A DNA stretch of 47,528 nt from Helicobacter sp. MIT 00-7814 (lineage in GTDB: Bacteria > Campylobacterota > Campylobacteria > Campylobacterales > Helicobacteraceae). How positions within the stretch are numbered: the first letter of the stretch is position 1; each line of letters opens with the position of its first letter. Below are positions 7,919 to 16,337 of this stretch, in pieces. The stretch spans positions 1 through 47,528 of the forward strand of contig NZ_NXLL01000017.1 of assembly GCF_003364115.1 (NCBI RefSeq). Direction: 5' to 3'. The notes below the pieces were generated by a model. It saw only the letters and a list, made by a program, of their open reading frames with translations. It searched no databases and had not been told where the DNA came from. The translations under genes were made by a program, and so were the position numbers.

Positions 7919-9238
7919 CTACCCCAAAATGTCCCTAAAAAGTAGGACTTTCACGCTCGCGCCTTTTGGTAAATCGCCGCCATTTTCTTCCAAAATAATA
8001 AACGCAGTATGCGCGCCTAGATTGTTAATCATCGAGCTTTGCAGGCTTTTTTTGGAAGCGCAACTTACCTGCAATGCGCCAGATTCTACTTTCACTTCAC
8101 ACGCGCGGAATTCCATTCTAGAATCTGTGCGTTTCAAGTCCTCCAAAAGCGTGGCGTTTAAAATAAGCTCTGGTGCGCTTGTCTCGCAAAGACGCGCCAA
8201 AATCACGCGTGCAAAAAGCAAAAATGTCGCCGCGCAAGAGTTCGGATAGCCGGGCAAACCAAAAATATGTGTTTGCTTTTGCGCGTTGTGATAGATTCCA
8301 TACGCGACGGGCTTTCCGGGCTTTAGGCGCACACCTTTAAACACTATCTTGCATTCTTGTTTCATAATCTCTTTTGTAAAGTCAAAATCCCCAACACTCA
8401 TACCACCGGTTGTTACAAGCACATCACACTGCTCTAGCGCGCTTTTATAAAATGCCCTAATCGCCTCCTTATCATCGCCCACTTTTGGGAATAGCACGCT
8501 TGTATGTCCCAGCGTCTCCACGAGCGCGCCCAAGAGATGATTATTCACGCTACGCAGGGCGTTTGTGCGATCGCTCTCCTCGCCCACTTCGATAATCTCA
8601 TCGCCAATGCTCAAAATCCCAACGCGCGCGCGTGCAAACACTTCGATAAAAACCTCGTTATTATCCGCGAGGATTCCGATTTCAAAAGGGCTTATGCGCG
8701 TTCCTTTGGGGATTAGAATCTCATCTTTTTTATAGTTATCGCCTACTTGACGCACCCACTGCGCGCGTTTTAGTATCTGCCCTGCGTCTTTTAGCCTAAT
8801 GTAGCGCGCGTTATCTTTTTCAAACTCCTCGATATCCTCCACCAAAAGCAATGTATCAGAATCTAGCGGCATACGCGAGCCGGTATAAGTGCGGATAGCA
8901 CTTGTGGATTCCAAAGTGTAGAGTTCCTCGCTCCCTGCTTGATTACGCGCTTGAATCTTAAGCCCATCGCTCTGCCCTGCGCTTTCTCCCTTTTCTTGCG
9001 CTTGTTGTTGCGCCTTTTGCAACGCTAAAACATCATCAAAACGCACCGCAAAGCCGTCCATCGCAGAAGTTGGCACAGGTGGGACATTGTGCTTTGCCCT
9101 AATATCGCGTGCTAAAATGCGCCCTAAAGATTGATTAAACACGATTTTTTCTGTAGGCAATGCTTTTACCTCAATAGTGTTTAAAATCTCCAAAGCCTCG
9201 CTGTAGCTTATCATCTGTCTTGTTTGAGAGTCTATCAT
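7919..9238 (-). CDS. moeA: Molybdopterin molybdenumtransferase MoeA
   Basis: This 439-residue cytoplasmic enzyme inserts molybdate into adenylylated molybdopterin in molybdenum-cofactor synthesis. Recognisable are PTSAMDGFAVR in the N-terminal half, the MoCF-binding core VTTGGMSVGDFDF, the GVRLKPGKPVAYG segment and GLPGYPNSCAATF, followed by the C-terminal domain IV. The ATG at 9238 is preferred because AAAGGTG lies just upstream; the frame could extend to a GTG at 9256 (six extra residues). An insert rich in Gln/Ala/Glu/Gly (about residues 83-105) breaks the usual domain spacing. It lies 57 bp after ribA on the same strand. Confidence 0.92.
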   Translation of the reverse strand: MIDSQTRQMISYSEALEILNTIEVKALPTEKIVFNQSLGRILARDIRAKHNVPPVPTSAMDGFAVRFDDVLALQKAQQQAQEKGESAGQSDGLKIQARNQAGSEELYTLESTSAIRTYTGSRMPLDSDTLLLVEDIEEFEKDNARYIRLKDAGQILKRAQWVRQVGDNYKKDEILIPKGTRISPFEIGILADNNEVFIEVFARARVGILSIGDEIIEVGEESDRTNALRSVNNHLLGALVETLGHTSVLFPKVGDDKEAIRAFYKSALEQCDVLVTTGGMSVGDFDFTKEIMKQECKIVFKGVRLKPGKPVAYGIYHNAQKQTHIFGLPGYPNSCAATFLLFARVILARLCETSAPELILNATLLEDLKRTDSRMEFRACEVKVESGALQVSCASKKSLQSSMINNLGAHTAFIILEENGGDLPKGASVKVLLFRDILG

Positions 9239-9295
9239 TTTTCGCACCTTTCGCACTTTTGCCTAGCACTAAATGCGCCTAGCACGCGCTAAATT

Positions 9296-9880
9296 TTAAA
9301 GCAAATGCCCCATTTTATCTTTTTTAATTTGCAAATACTCTTTATTATGCTGATTACAGCCCACGATTATGCTTGTCCTACTCACTTTGGCGTATTTTTG
9401 TATGGATTCTATCTTTAGCGGATTGTTTGTCAGCAAATTAATCTCCTCAATCCCAAAATGCCTAAAAATCGCGCCCACAATCTCATAATCGCGCAAATCA
9501 CTTGGGAATCCAAGCTCGATATTTGCCTCCACGGTATCAAGCCCTTTATCTTGCAAAGCATACGCATTGACTTTGTTAAAAAGCCCTATGCCCCTACCCT
9601 CCTGCCTTAGATAGATGAGCATACCGCCAGATTCTGATTTTGCAATTTCTTTCATCGCGTATTCTAGCTCGTTGCCACAATCGCATTTCAAAGAGCCAAA
9701 AACATCGCCCGTTAGGCATTCTGAATGCAACCTAACAAGCGGAATCTTGCCTAGAGTTTTCGTCCAAACGACCAAATGTTCCCTAGGACAGCCACCTTCT
9801 ACAAATTCCTTAAAACTTTGAATATAAAAATTCCCGTATTTCGTAGGCAAATGCGCCTGCGCTGAAATTTCAAACTTCAT
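9296..9880 (-). CDS. ribA: GTP cyclohydrolase II RibA
   Basis: This 194-residue enzyme opens GTP to 2,5-diamino-6-ribosylamino-4-pyrimidinone 5'-phosphate, the first step of riboflavin synthesis. The zinc-binding cysteines appear in HSECLTGDVFGSLKCDCG, and the catalytic/substrate residues in RQEGRGIGL and LLTNNPLK. It is a stand-alone RibA without the DHBP synthase domain. AGGAG precedes the ATG. It sits 17 bp after the DUF3943 gene and is followed by moeA, so it is likely cotranscribed. Confidence 0.95.
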   Translation of the reverse strand: MKFEISAQAHLPTKYGNFYIQSFKEFVEGGCPREHLVVWTKTLGKIPLVRLHSECLTGDVFGSLKCDCGNELEYAMKEIAKSESGGMLIYLRQEGRGIGLFNKVNAYALQDKGLDTVEANIELGFPSDLRDYEIVGAIFRHFGIEEINLLTNNPLKIESIQKYAKVSRTSIIVGCNQHNKEYLQIKKDKMGHLL

Positions 9881-9897
9881 TTATAAATCTCCTAAAA

Positions 9898-10629
9898 TTA
9901 CCAATGATGATAAAAGCTCAACATTACGCCACTCCCGCCAGAGCGACTAAATGTAGGCGCGAGGTTTGCGTAAGTATTGCTTTTTGTGATACCAAAATGT
10001 TTATCAAGCTTTGTTAGCTCAATGAGCGCGCCCACAGGATCAAGCACAATAAGCGCAAATTCCCCAACTGAGCGCGAGCCAAAAAGCTCTCGATTGTTGG
10101 ATTCTATTGTTTTGCTTGCTTGATAAAACGCCTCGCCCAAAAGCGAACCAAATGCAGGCGTGACGACTAAATCCTGCCAGCTTGGCGTTTCTGCGAAAGC
10201 CTCGATACCATATTCCCAAAAAATCGCACTTGCAGCGAAAGAAAAAAGTGTAGATTCAAACCAGCCAAAGCCCGCCTTGCGCGGCTGCATATAATACACC
10301 GCGCCCCAATAAGGGTGCGTTATCCAATTAAGCACCCAATCATCTCTATCCGCCACAGGCGAACGCGAGACTTTGCGCGCCCAATTTGAGCCAAGATTGA
10401 CAATCTCATTTTTTTGCCAATTTGTGACATTCTCTGGAAGCATATAAAGCACCAGCGCGCCTCCAACGCTCCCAGCCAAAACAACTCCGCTACTTAAAAG
10501 CACATAATCAAAATTTGGCTTAGATTCTGCAATTTTAAGCTTTGAGTAGTCCAGCTCCCCTGCCTGCTTTGCTTGCAACACGCACACACATGTACAAAAA
10601 AATAAAATTTTTACAAACAATTTAGGCAA
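9898..10629 (-). CDS. DUF3943-family envelope protein
   Basis: This 243-residue protein has an N-terminal signal peptide (about 20 residues, ending LQA) and a region with the DUF3943 pattern: WITHPYWGAVYYMQPRKAG, a hydrophobic segment, SAIFWEYGIEAFAETPSWQDLVVTPAFGSLLGEAFY-like spacing (motif positions ~105-175). Such proteins are predicted integral or peripheral outer-membrane proteins of unknown function. The start is TTG with GGAG eight bases upstream; no ATG is available at the signal peptide. It is divergent from the transporter at 10802 and heads the minus-strand run with ribA. Confidence 0.75.
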   Translation of the reverse strand: MPKLFVKILFFCTCVCVLQAKQAGELDYSKLKIAESKPNFDYVLLSSGVVLAGSVGGALVLYMLPENVTNWQKNEIVNLGSNWARKVSRSPVADRDDWVLNWITHPYWGAVYYMQPRKAGFGWFESTLFSFAASAIFWEYGIEAFAETPSWQDLVVTPAFGSLLGEAFYQASKTIESNNRELFGSRSVGEFALIVLDPVGALIELTKLDKHFGITKSNTYANLAPTFSRSGGSGVMLSFYHHW

Positions 10630-10801
10630 AACACTTCTCCAAAAACACTTTATTTAAGCAAGGGCGCGCATTTTACAATACTTTGCTTAACCAAATTTAA
10701 CCAAATGTTTAGGGAGTGCTTTTCAAAGCTTCTTTTTGGTAAAATGCTCGCGCTAAAATACCATTATTCAAACACAAACCAAATAAACTAAGGAAACAGA
10801 T

Positions 10802-12223
10802 ATGAAAAAATTTAGAGATTCCAAAACAGCGTCGCAGAATCCTTCACAACCCCATCAGCAAGACAGGGCAATGCATGCGCGCGAAGCGGAGCCAAGCAGA
10901 ATTCACTTCCGCGAAGGCGATACATTCAATGGAATAAGGTTTAGTGCCTTTGATTTGCGCTGGGCGCTTTCGCTCTTTGGCACAGCTGTAGGCGCTGGCA
11001 TCCTTATGTTACCCATTCGCGCAGGCACTGGGGGCTTTTATCCTGTCGTTGTGATGACGCTTTTGATATTCCCCATGGTGTGGCTTTCTCACCGCGGGTT
11101 GTCATTTTTTGTCCTCAAAGCAAGTGGGAATGACAAGGACATTACGCACGCGGTGGAGGAATATTGGGGACATAAGGCGGGCTTTTTCATTACACTACTC
11201 TACTTTTTTGCGATTTATCCTATTTGCTTAGTGTATGGCGTTGGGATTACCAACACTTTTGGGAGCTTTTTTGTCAATCAATTAGGGCTTGAGGGCTTTT
11301 TTGAAGTGCTGAAAAACTCACAAGGCGAGGAAGTGCGCCAACTTTTGCCAATAGTGCGTGCATTTTTAGCCTTTGTGCTAGTGAGCGCGCTTATGGCTGT
11401 TATGCTGCTCAAAGAAGAAACGATTACAAAAATTTGCACGATTCTTGTGTATCCGCTGTGTTTTGTGCTTTTTGCTTTTTCGATTTATCTCATTCCTTAT
11501 TGGAATTTTGAAAGTTTAAAGCAAGTCCCGCCGCTAAGCGAGTTTATTAGCGTTGTGTGGCTGACTTTGCCTGTGCTTGTTTTTTCATTTAACCACTCGC
11601 CGGCAATTTCGACTTTCACGCTAAGTCTCAAGCGCAAATATAAAAGCCACGCGGAATTTAAGAGCAATCAGATTCTGTTTAATACTTCCCTTATGTTGCT
11701 GGTGTTTGTGATGTTTTTTGTGTTTTCGTGTATTTTATGCCTAGATTCTCAAGATTTCGCGCTTGCGCGGGAAGCAAATCTGCCTATACTTTCTTATTTT
11801 GCAAATAAGTTTCAAATCAATGCGCCTTTGGTGGGCTATGGCGCGCCTTTGGTTGCGTTTTTGGCGATTACTTCGTCATTTTTCGGGCATTATTTTGGCG
11901 CGAGCGAGGGGCTCAATGGCATCGTGCGTAAGAGCTTTAAGCTAAGAGGCAAGGAAGCGCCAAGCACAAAGGCTACGCATATTTTTACGACGATTTTTAT
12001 GTATAGCACGCTTATCATCGTCGCGTATGTGAATCCAAGCATTTTGGACTTCATAGAGAGTTTGGGTGGTCCGATTATTGCGACGATCCTTTTTATCATG
12101 CCGCTTGTTGGATTCTATAGTGTGAATGCGCTCAAACGCTACCGCAATGCGTGGGTGGATGTGTTTTTACTTATCACGGGCTTGCTGACGATCTTTAGCG
12201 TGGTGTATAAAATGACGCTTTAA
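10802..12223 (+). CDS. Serine/threonine-type amino-acid transporter (HAAAP/SdaC-like) with repeat-derived N-terminus
   Basis: This 473-residue inner-membrane carrier has about 11 transmembrane helices. The first begins with DLRWALSLFGTAVGAGILMLPI, the hallmark of the hydroxy/aromatic amino-acid permease family that includes proton-coupled serine transporters. H. pylori pairs sdaC with a serine dehydratase gene; none is adjacent here. The unusual part is the N-terminus: codons ~7-45 coincide with a copy of the 115-bp interspersed repeat also found between genes at 33950 and 42483, so the cytoplasmic leader is repeat-derived. The ATG at 10802 follows AAGGAAACAG. An alternative start inside the leader (Met ~24) is possible, but none lies right at the first helix. 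Confidence 0.88.
   Translation: MKKFRDSKTASQNPSQPHQQDRAMHAREAEPSRIHFREGDTFNGIRFSAFDLRWALSLFGTAVGAGILMLPIRAGTGGFYPVVVMTLLIFPMVWLSHRGLSFFVLKASGNDKDITHAVEEYWGHKAGFFITLLYFFAIYPICLVYGVGITNTFGSFFVNQLGLEGFFEVLKNSQGEEVRQLLPIVRAFLAFVLVSALMAVMLLKEETITKICTILVYPLCFVLFAFSIYLIPYWNFESLKQVPPLSEFISVVWLTLPVLVFSFNHSPAISTFTLSLKRKYKSHAEFKSNQILFNTSLMLLVFVMFFVFSCILCLDSQDFALAREANLPILSYFANKFQINAPLVGYGAPLVAFLAITSSFFGHYFGASEGLNGIVRKSFKLRGKEAPSTKATHIFTTIFMYSTLIIVAYVNPSILDFIESLGGPIIATILFIMPLVGFYSVNALKRYRNAWVDVFLLITGLLTIFSVVYKMTL
10821..10936 (+). repeat. 115-bp interspersed repeat, copy A (inside a CDS)
   Basis: This aligns end to end with 33950-34066 and 42483-42596: AAACAGCGT, CAGAATC, CCATCA, then the most conserved block ATGCGCGCGAAGCGGAGCC, a small hairpin (10896-10912), AGGCGATACA and AATGGAATA. 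In this copy the hairpin has arms GCAGAA/TTCCGC with one mispair around the loop TTCAC. The other copies are non-coding. Confidence 0.85.
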
Positions 12224-12333
12224 AGGGCTTATTTTAAGCTAAAAGCCAAAAATCTTAAGCTAGAATGTCGGCTCATTTTTGCGTGCTTATTTTTTGGCTT
12301 ATGGGCGCGAAATTACAATATTTGGGGGAATTT
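12224..12333. other. Short gap between transporter and glycan locus
   Basis: No gene is seen. The stretch is A+T rich with AAGCT-containing imperfect repeats but no convincing terminator or promoter. GGGGGA at 12323-12328 serves as the ribosome site of the small remnant that follows. Confidence 0.4.
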
Positions 12334-12411
12334 TTGAGAATCTTACATCTTTGCACTTCGGATTCTGCAAAAGCTTTGTTGTCTAATTTACGGAGGATTT
12401 ATGGGATATAA
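12334..12411 (+). pseudogene. N-terminal remnant of a GT4-type glycosyltransferase
   Basis: A 25-codon frame from a TTG at 12334 reads MRILHLCTSDSAKALL..., very like the first strand of family 4 glycosyltransferases (MRILHLCTSDSGGAA...). It then runs out into a stop at 12409 that overlaps the start of the next gene at 12401. A GGGGGA sequence sits in front of it. It is probably the leftover start of a deleted transferase gene, or a leader peptide translationally coupled to the fusion gene. The call rests only on the first dozen residues. Confidence 0.4.
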
Positions 12412-14848
12412 GAATCTCGCCACCACAGCGCACAGCGCTCCCAAAGTCCTCTACTCGCATGATATTTTCTCCACGCAGTTTGTCGGTGGAATCTCGCGCT
12501 ACATTTATGAGCTATATATCCGCAATGAAAATGCAAAAATTGCCACTTTGTATTCTGAAAACCTCTATCTTGGCAAAAATAAAAAACGAAAAGATTTTAG
12601 AGGCAAAGGACGGCTTGTCTCTTATATAAATGAGCTAGCAGAAAAGCTTGCTTTAGCGCGAGAAAAATTTGATATTTATCATCTAAGCTATTATAAAAAC
12701 TTACGCAAACCAAAAGATTCGCTTCTAGTGATTAGCGTCTATGATATGATACATGAGCTCTACGCAGATAGCTATTTTGCAAAAGATACAAAGACTTCAA
12801 AGCTAAAAAGGCTCAATTGCCAGCAAGCCGATGGAATTATCGCTATTTCAGAACAAACCAAACAAGATTTAATCCAGCTTTTTGGAATCGCAAAAGAAAA
12901 AATTCAAGTCATCTACCTAGGGCATAGCCTTAGAGAATCTCACAGCACCATCTCTTTGCCGGATTCTTATGTGCTTTTTGTGGGTGGCAGAAGTGGCTAT
13001 AAAAACTTTGAAAATTTCGTATATGCGTTTGATATTCTGCATAAAAAATACCCACATTTGCAGGCACTTTGCGTGGGTGCGCCATTTAATGCTGCAGAAT
13101 CCCAACTTCTTGCGGAGCTTAATTTAGACAAAAATTTTACAAGCATTCAAGCCAAAGAAAATGACCTTTACACAATTTATAATAAAGCTCTATGTTTTGT
13201 ATTCCCCTCATTTTACGAAGGATTTGGGATACCGATACTCGAGGCATTTTTTGCAAAATGTGCAAGTGCTTTAAGCGATATCGCTGTTTTTAGGGAAATT
13301 GCAGATTCTAGCGCGCTCTACTTTGACCCACACAATCCAGAATCTATCGCAAGCACTATCGAAACCCTGCTAAATAACAAAGACTTAAAGCGCACGCTAA
13401 TCGCTAATGCCACAAAACGCCTCGAGCTTTTTAGCTGGGATAAAACCTATCAACAAACGATAGATTTTTACAATAGCTTGCTTAAGGGCAAAAACACCTT
13501 AGCAACTACAGAAAAAACCGTGCCAAAAGAAACTTGCGCCAAAACCCAGATTATCGCGCCTCAAGTTTCACCAAATATCGCCCTAATCCTCGGTGCAGGC
13601 GGGCAAGATGGCTATTTTCTTATGCACTTGCTTTTAGAAAAAGGCTATGAAGTGCATATCATGGTGCGACATTTGCCAAATTTCAAAGATATAAAATTCG
13701 TGCATTATGATGATTTGTATTACGCAGATTCTGGTGGCTGCGTGGTTTATCATTATGGAGATATCACAGATTCTAGCTCTATTGTCTCAATCTTTCAAAA
13801 GATTAAACCTAGTGAAATTTATAATCTCGCTGGAATCTCTAATGTCAAAAAATCATTTTCCATGCCACAAAACACCGCAGATTCTATCGCGCTTGGCACG
13901 CTTAGAGTGCTAGAGACGATGCGGAGCATGGGGATACAAAGTAGATTCTACAATGCTTGCAGTTCTGAAATCTTTGGAAACGCGCATGGCGTGCAAAATG
14001 AAAAAACGCCTTTTGACCCAAAATCCCCTTATGCTATCGCCAAACTTTATGCATTTTATATGGTGCGACATTATCGAGAGGCTTATGGGATTTTCGCTGT
14101 CAATGGGATTTTGTTTAACCACGAATCGCATTTGCGCGGTGATGAGTTTGTGAGTAAAAAGATTATCAAAGCAGCTGTGAGAATCGCGCATAATCTACAA
14201 GACAAACTCTATCTTGGGAATCTAGATTCTAAAAGAGACTTTGGCTATGCCAAAGATTATGTGCAGTGTATGTACCTCATGCTGACACACACCACGCCAA
14301 AAGACTTTGTCATCGCTACAGGCGAGCAGCATAGCATTAGAGAGCTTTGCGAGGTGGCTTTTAGGCTTGTGGGTATTACGCTTGAGTGGCAAGGCGGTGG
14401 AATAGATGAAAAAGGCATAGATTCTAAATCAAAAAAAGTGCTTGTAGAAGTAAATCCAAACTACTTCCGCCCGCTTGATGTGAAAAGCAGTATTGGGGAT
14501 TCTACCCTCGCGCAAAAAGAGCTCGGCTGGAATCCGAAAAATACAAGTTTTGAGAAGCTTATTGAGATTATGGTGCTAGCGGAGGAGAAAGAAATTCTTA
14601 AATCTCCTATTTTAGCCACTGAGGGGGGGGGGCAATATAATGTAATTCTTTATTTTGGCTCTTATTGCGCTAATGATTTTTCACATTCCACACTTCCTTT
14701 AAAATCTCAAACTACCCATTCTATTTTTAACCTTAAAAAACAAGAAATCACCAACTTTTCACATATTTTTGCGCAAGATTTTTCATACTATTCACGCTCA
14801 TATTCCCACACACTAGGTGGATACATGGATAAATCCCGTGCCGCTTAG
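12401..14848 (+). CDS. Fusion: GT4 glycosyltransferase + GDP-mannose 4,6-dehydratase-like protein, with G10 tract
   Basis: This 815-residue protein combines two enzymes. Residues ~10-365 are a GT-B family 4 glycosyltransferase with the donor-binding E-x7-E (EGFGIPILE, about 272-280). Residues ~390-735 match GDP-mannose 4,6-dehydratase: Rossmann motif GAGGQDG, GDITDSS, EIYNLAG, CSSEIFG, the catalytic YAIAK, NGILFNHESHLRG and PNYFRPLDV. That enzyme makes GDP-4-keto-6-deoxymannose for fucose, rhamnose or related sugars. The two activities are normally separate proteins. GGAGG precedes the ATG. After a G10 tract (14623-14632, residue ~741) the frame adds ~70 Ser/Tyr/Phe-rich residues unlike either family; either other tract phase would stop within four codons, leaving both domains intact. 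The gene overlaps the GT9 gene by 32 bp. Confidence 0.85.
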   Translation: MGYKNLATTAHSAPKVLYSHDIFSTQFVGGISRYIYELYIRNENAKIATLYSENLYLGKNKKRKDFRGKGRLVSYINELAEKLALAREKFDIYHLSYYKNLRKPKDSLLVISVYDMIHELYADSYFAKDTKTSKLKRLNCQQADGIIAISEQTKQDLIQLFGIAKEKIQVIYLGHSLRESHSTISLPDSYVLFVGGRSGYKNFENFVYAFDILHKKYPHLQALCVGAPFNAAESQLLAELNLDKNFTSIQAKENDLYTIYNKALCFVFPSFYEGFGIPILEAFFAKCASALSDIAVFREIADSSALYFDPHNPESIASTIETLLNNKDLKRTLIANATKRLELFSWDKTYQQTIDFYNSLLKGKNTLATTEKTVPKETCAKTQIIAPQVSPNIALILGAGGQDGYFLMHLLLEKGYEVHIMVRHLPNFKDIKFVHYDDLYYADSGGCVVYHYGDITDSSSIVSIFQKIKPSEIYNLAGISNVKKSFSMPQNTADSIALGTLRVLETMRSMGIQSRFYNACSSEIFGNAHGVQNEKTPFDPKSPYAIAKLYAFYMVRHYREAYGIFAVNGILFNHESHLRGDEFVSKKIIKAAVRIAHNLQDKLYLGNLDSKRDFGYAKDYVQCMYLMLTHTTPKDFVIATGEQHSIRELCEVAFRLVGITLEWQGGGIDEKGIDSKSKKVLVEVNPNYFRPLDVKSSIGDSTLAQKELGWNPKNTSFEKLIEIMVLAEEKEILKSPILATEGGGQYNVILYFGSYCANDFSHSTLPLKSQTTHSIFNLKKQEITNFSHIFAQDFSYYSRSYSHTLGGYMDKSRAA
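14623..14632. repeat. G10 homopolymer near the 3' end of the glycan fusion gene
   Basis: Ten G occur in the coding strand, encoding Gly-Gly-Gly. Reading on in the other two phases meets TAA at 14638 or at 14643, just beyond the tract. The tract therefore switches the presence of a ~70-residue tail rather than the enzyme domains, and may alter coupling to the downstream gene. Confidence 0.8.
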
Positions 14849-16337
14849 AATCCTATGTGGAACAATATGTGAAAAGAAAGATTTAGAAAATCTTTTCACC
14901 TCTTTGCGGGCAAATCACGCACAAGATTTCATAATTTTCGCTCCAAAAAATCTTTTAAACACAATCACGCAGCCCCAGCCTAGCCATATAATTTTGCAAG
15001 ATTCTGCGCAGGCGCATTTAGAAAATATTGATTTCCTCTACTTGCCAGATAGCGCGCAGGTGGAATCCGCCCTAAAAGCGCAAACCCCCTACTTTAGCAA
15101 CCCTAAAATGCCAAATCCTATAAAGCAGATTCTCAAAGCGATTAAAAATCTTTGTGAAAATATGCTAGATTCTATCGCGCTTTGCTCGGCTAAGATTTTC
15201 ACTAGACTTTCATATGCAATGTCTAAAAAGCCCAAAAATCAAAGGCGCAAGCTTGCTATTATCCGCACTGACGCGATTGGGGATTATTTGCTGTTTCGTA
15301 ATTTTTTGCCTTGCTTTTATGAGCATTTTGGCAAAATCACACTTATTGGGAATGCCGCTTACAGCGACCTTGCGCTAAATTTTGATAGGCAATATTTGGA
15401 GGAATTTATCCCGCTTCATATGAGGCGCTTTTCACGCAACCCGCTCTATCGCTTTAAAAGCGTCTATAAAATCGCGTGCCTAGAGTTTGAAACTGCAATT
15501 AATCCGATTTTTAGCCGTGACAAGGCAAGCGAAAAGATTGCTAAAATTATACGCGCACGCCAAAAATACGCCCCAAAAGGCGATTTAAATAACCTTAATG
15601 CAAGGGATTATGCGCGTTTTGCTAAAAACTACACTTTGCTTACGCCATGCAAAGAAGGCGTTATGTTTGAGTTTGAGCGCAACGCTGAGTTTGCAAGCGC
15701 GCTTTTAGGCAAAACTATTTTCCCACCACTCACGCTAGAGCTTGGAGATTGTGCGTTGCAGGAGTTTGAGCGCTTCAATCTTCCAAAGCCTTATGTGGTG
15801 CTTTTCATTGGGGCAAGCACTTCTTGGCGCAAATGGGATATAAAAAATTTCTACAAAGTCGGCTTGTGGCATTTGTCAAAGGGCTTTCATGTGGTGATTT
15901 GCGGAGGGAGAGAAGATTCTCAAAATGGTGAGAATCTCGCAACTATGCTAAATACACAAAGCAACCTTACAAAGCAAACTAAAGGCTTTCACGCCTTTAA
16001 TCTCTGCGGAAAAACAACTCTTTGCGCGCTAGCGCGAGTCGTGTATAACGGCAATCATCTAGTGAGCAACGAGACTTCATGCGCGCATCTTGCCGCAACG
16101 CTTAGACACGACATAAGTATTTATGTCGTGTCTAACGGCAATCATCTCTATAGATTTACCCCCTACCCTTGCAGGGTAAGGGGTAAATACTATGGAATCT
16201 ATCACCCAATTATCGACAAAAATCTATGCGCGTATGCGTTTCTCTCAAACTATATGCAAAATCCAAGCCGCCTTGATATCAACCAAATCACACCACAAAG
16301 AGTGATTGAAGTTATTGAAAATACGCTAGATTCTTAA
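14817..16337 (+). CDS. Glycosyltransferase family 9 (heptosyltransferase-like) protein
   Basis: This 506-residue protein has a C-terminal GT9 domain (about residues 140-500): a start like RRKLAIIRTDAIGDYLLFRNFLP, donor-site VVLFIGASTSWRKWDIKNFY, FNLCGKTTLCALARV, and VSNETSCAHLAATL. GT9 enzymes add ADP-heptose or similar sugars to lipopolysaccharide core. The first ~135 residues (LRILCGTICEKKDLENLF...) are a separate, unrecognised region. The start is uncertain: GTG 14817 follows an in-frame stop and has no good ribosome site, so coupling to the overlapping upstream gene is likely; a start at a later Met before the GT9 core is possible. Bases 16102-16188 hold two strong palindromes within the reading frame. 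Confidence 0.82.
   Translation: MDTWINPVPLRILCGTICEKKDLENLFTSLRANHAQDFIIFAPKNLLNTITQPQPSHIILQDSAQAHLENIDFLYLPDSAQVESALKAQTPYFSNPKMPNPIKQILKAIKNLCENMLDSIALCSAKIFTRLSYAMSKKPKNQRRKLAIIRTDAIGDYLLFRNFLPCFYEHFGKITLIGNAAYSDLALNFDRQYLEEFIPLHMRRFSRNPLYRFKSVYKIACLEFETAINPIFSRDKASEKIAKIIRARQKYAPKGDLNNLNARDYARFAKNYTLLTPCKEGVMFEFERNAEFASALLGKTIFPPLTLELGDCALQEFERFNLPKPYVVLFIGASTSWRKWDIKNFYKVGLWHLSKGFHVVICGGREDSQNGENLATMLNTQSNLTKQTKGFHAFNLCGKTTLCALARVVYNGNHLVSNETSCAHLAATLRHDISIYVVSNGNHLYRFTPYPCRVRGKYYGIYHPIIDKNLCAYAFLSNYMQNPSRLDINQITPQRVIEVIENTLDS
16102..16135. repeat. Perfect 15-bp palindrome inside the GT9 gene
   Basis: TTAGACACGACATAA (16102-16116), the loop GTAT and the exact reverse complement (16121-16135) form a hairpin wholly within codons of the GT9 domain. 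It is followed 18 nt later by a second hairpin. Confidence 0.8.
16154..16188. repeat. Second palindrome inside the GT9 gene
   Basis: TTTACCCCCTACCCT (16155-16169) and AGGGTAAGGGGTAAA (16173-16187) pair with one C/A mismatch around a three-base loop, plus a flanking A-T pair. It is coding and in frame. Confidence 0.75.

Noticed and set aside
16102-16188. GT9 palindromes as an intrinsic terminator
   Set aside because: No T-run follows either stem and the reading frame continues through conserved GT9 sequence.
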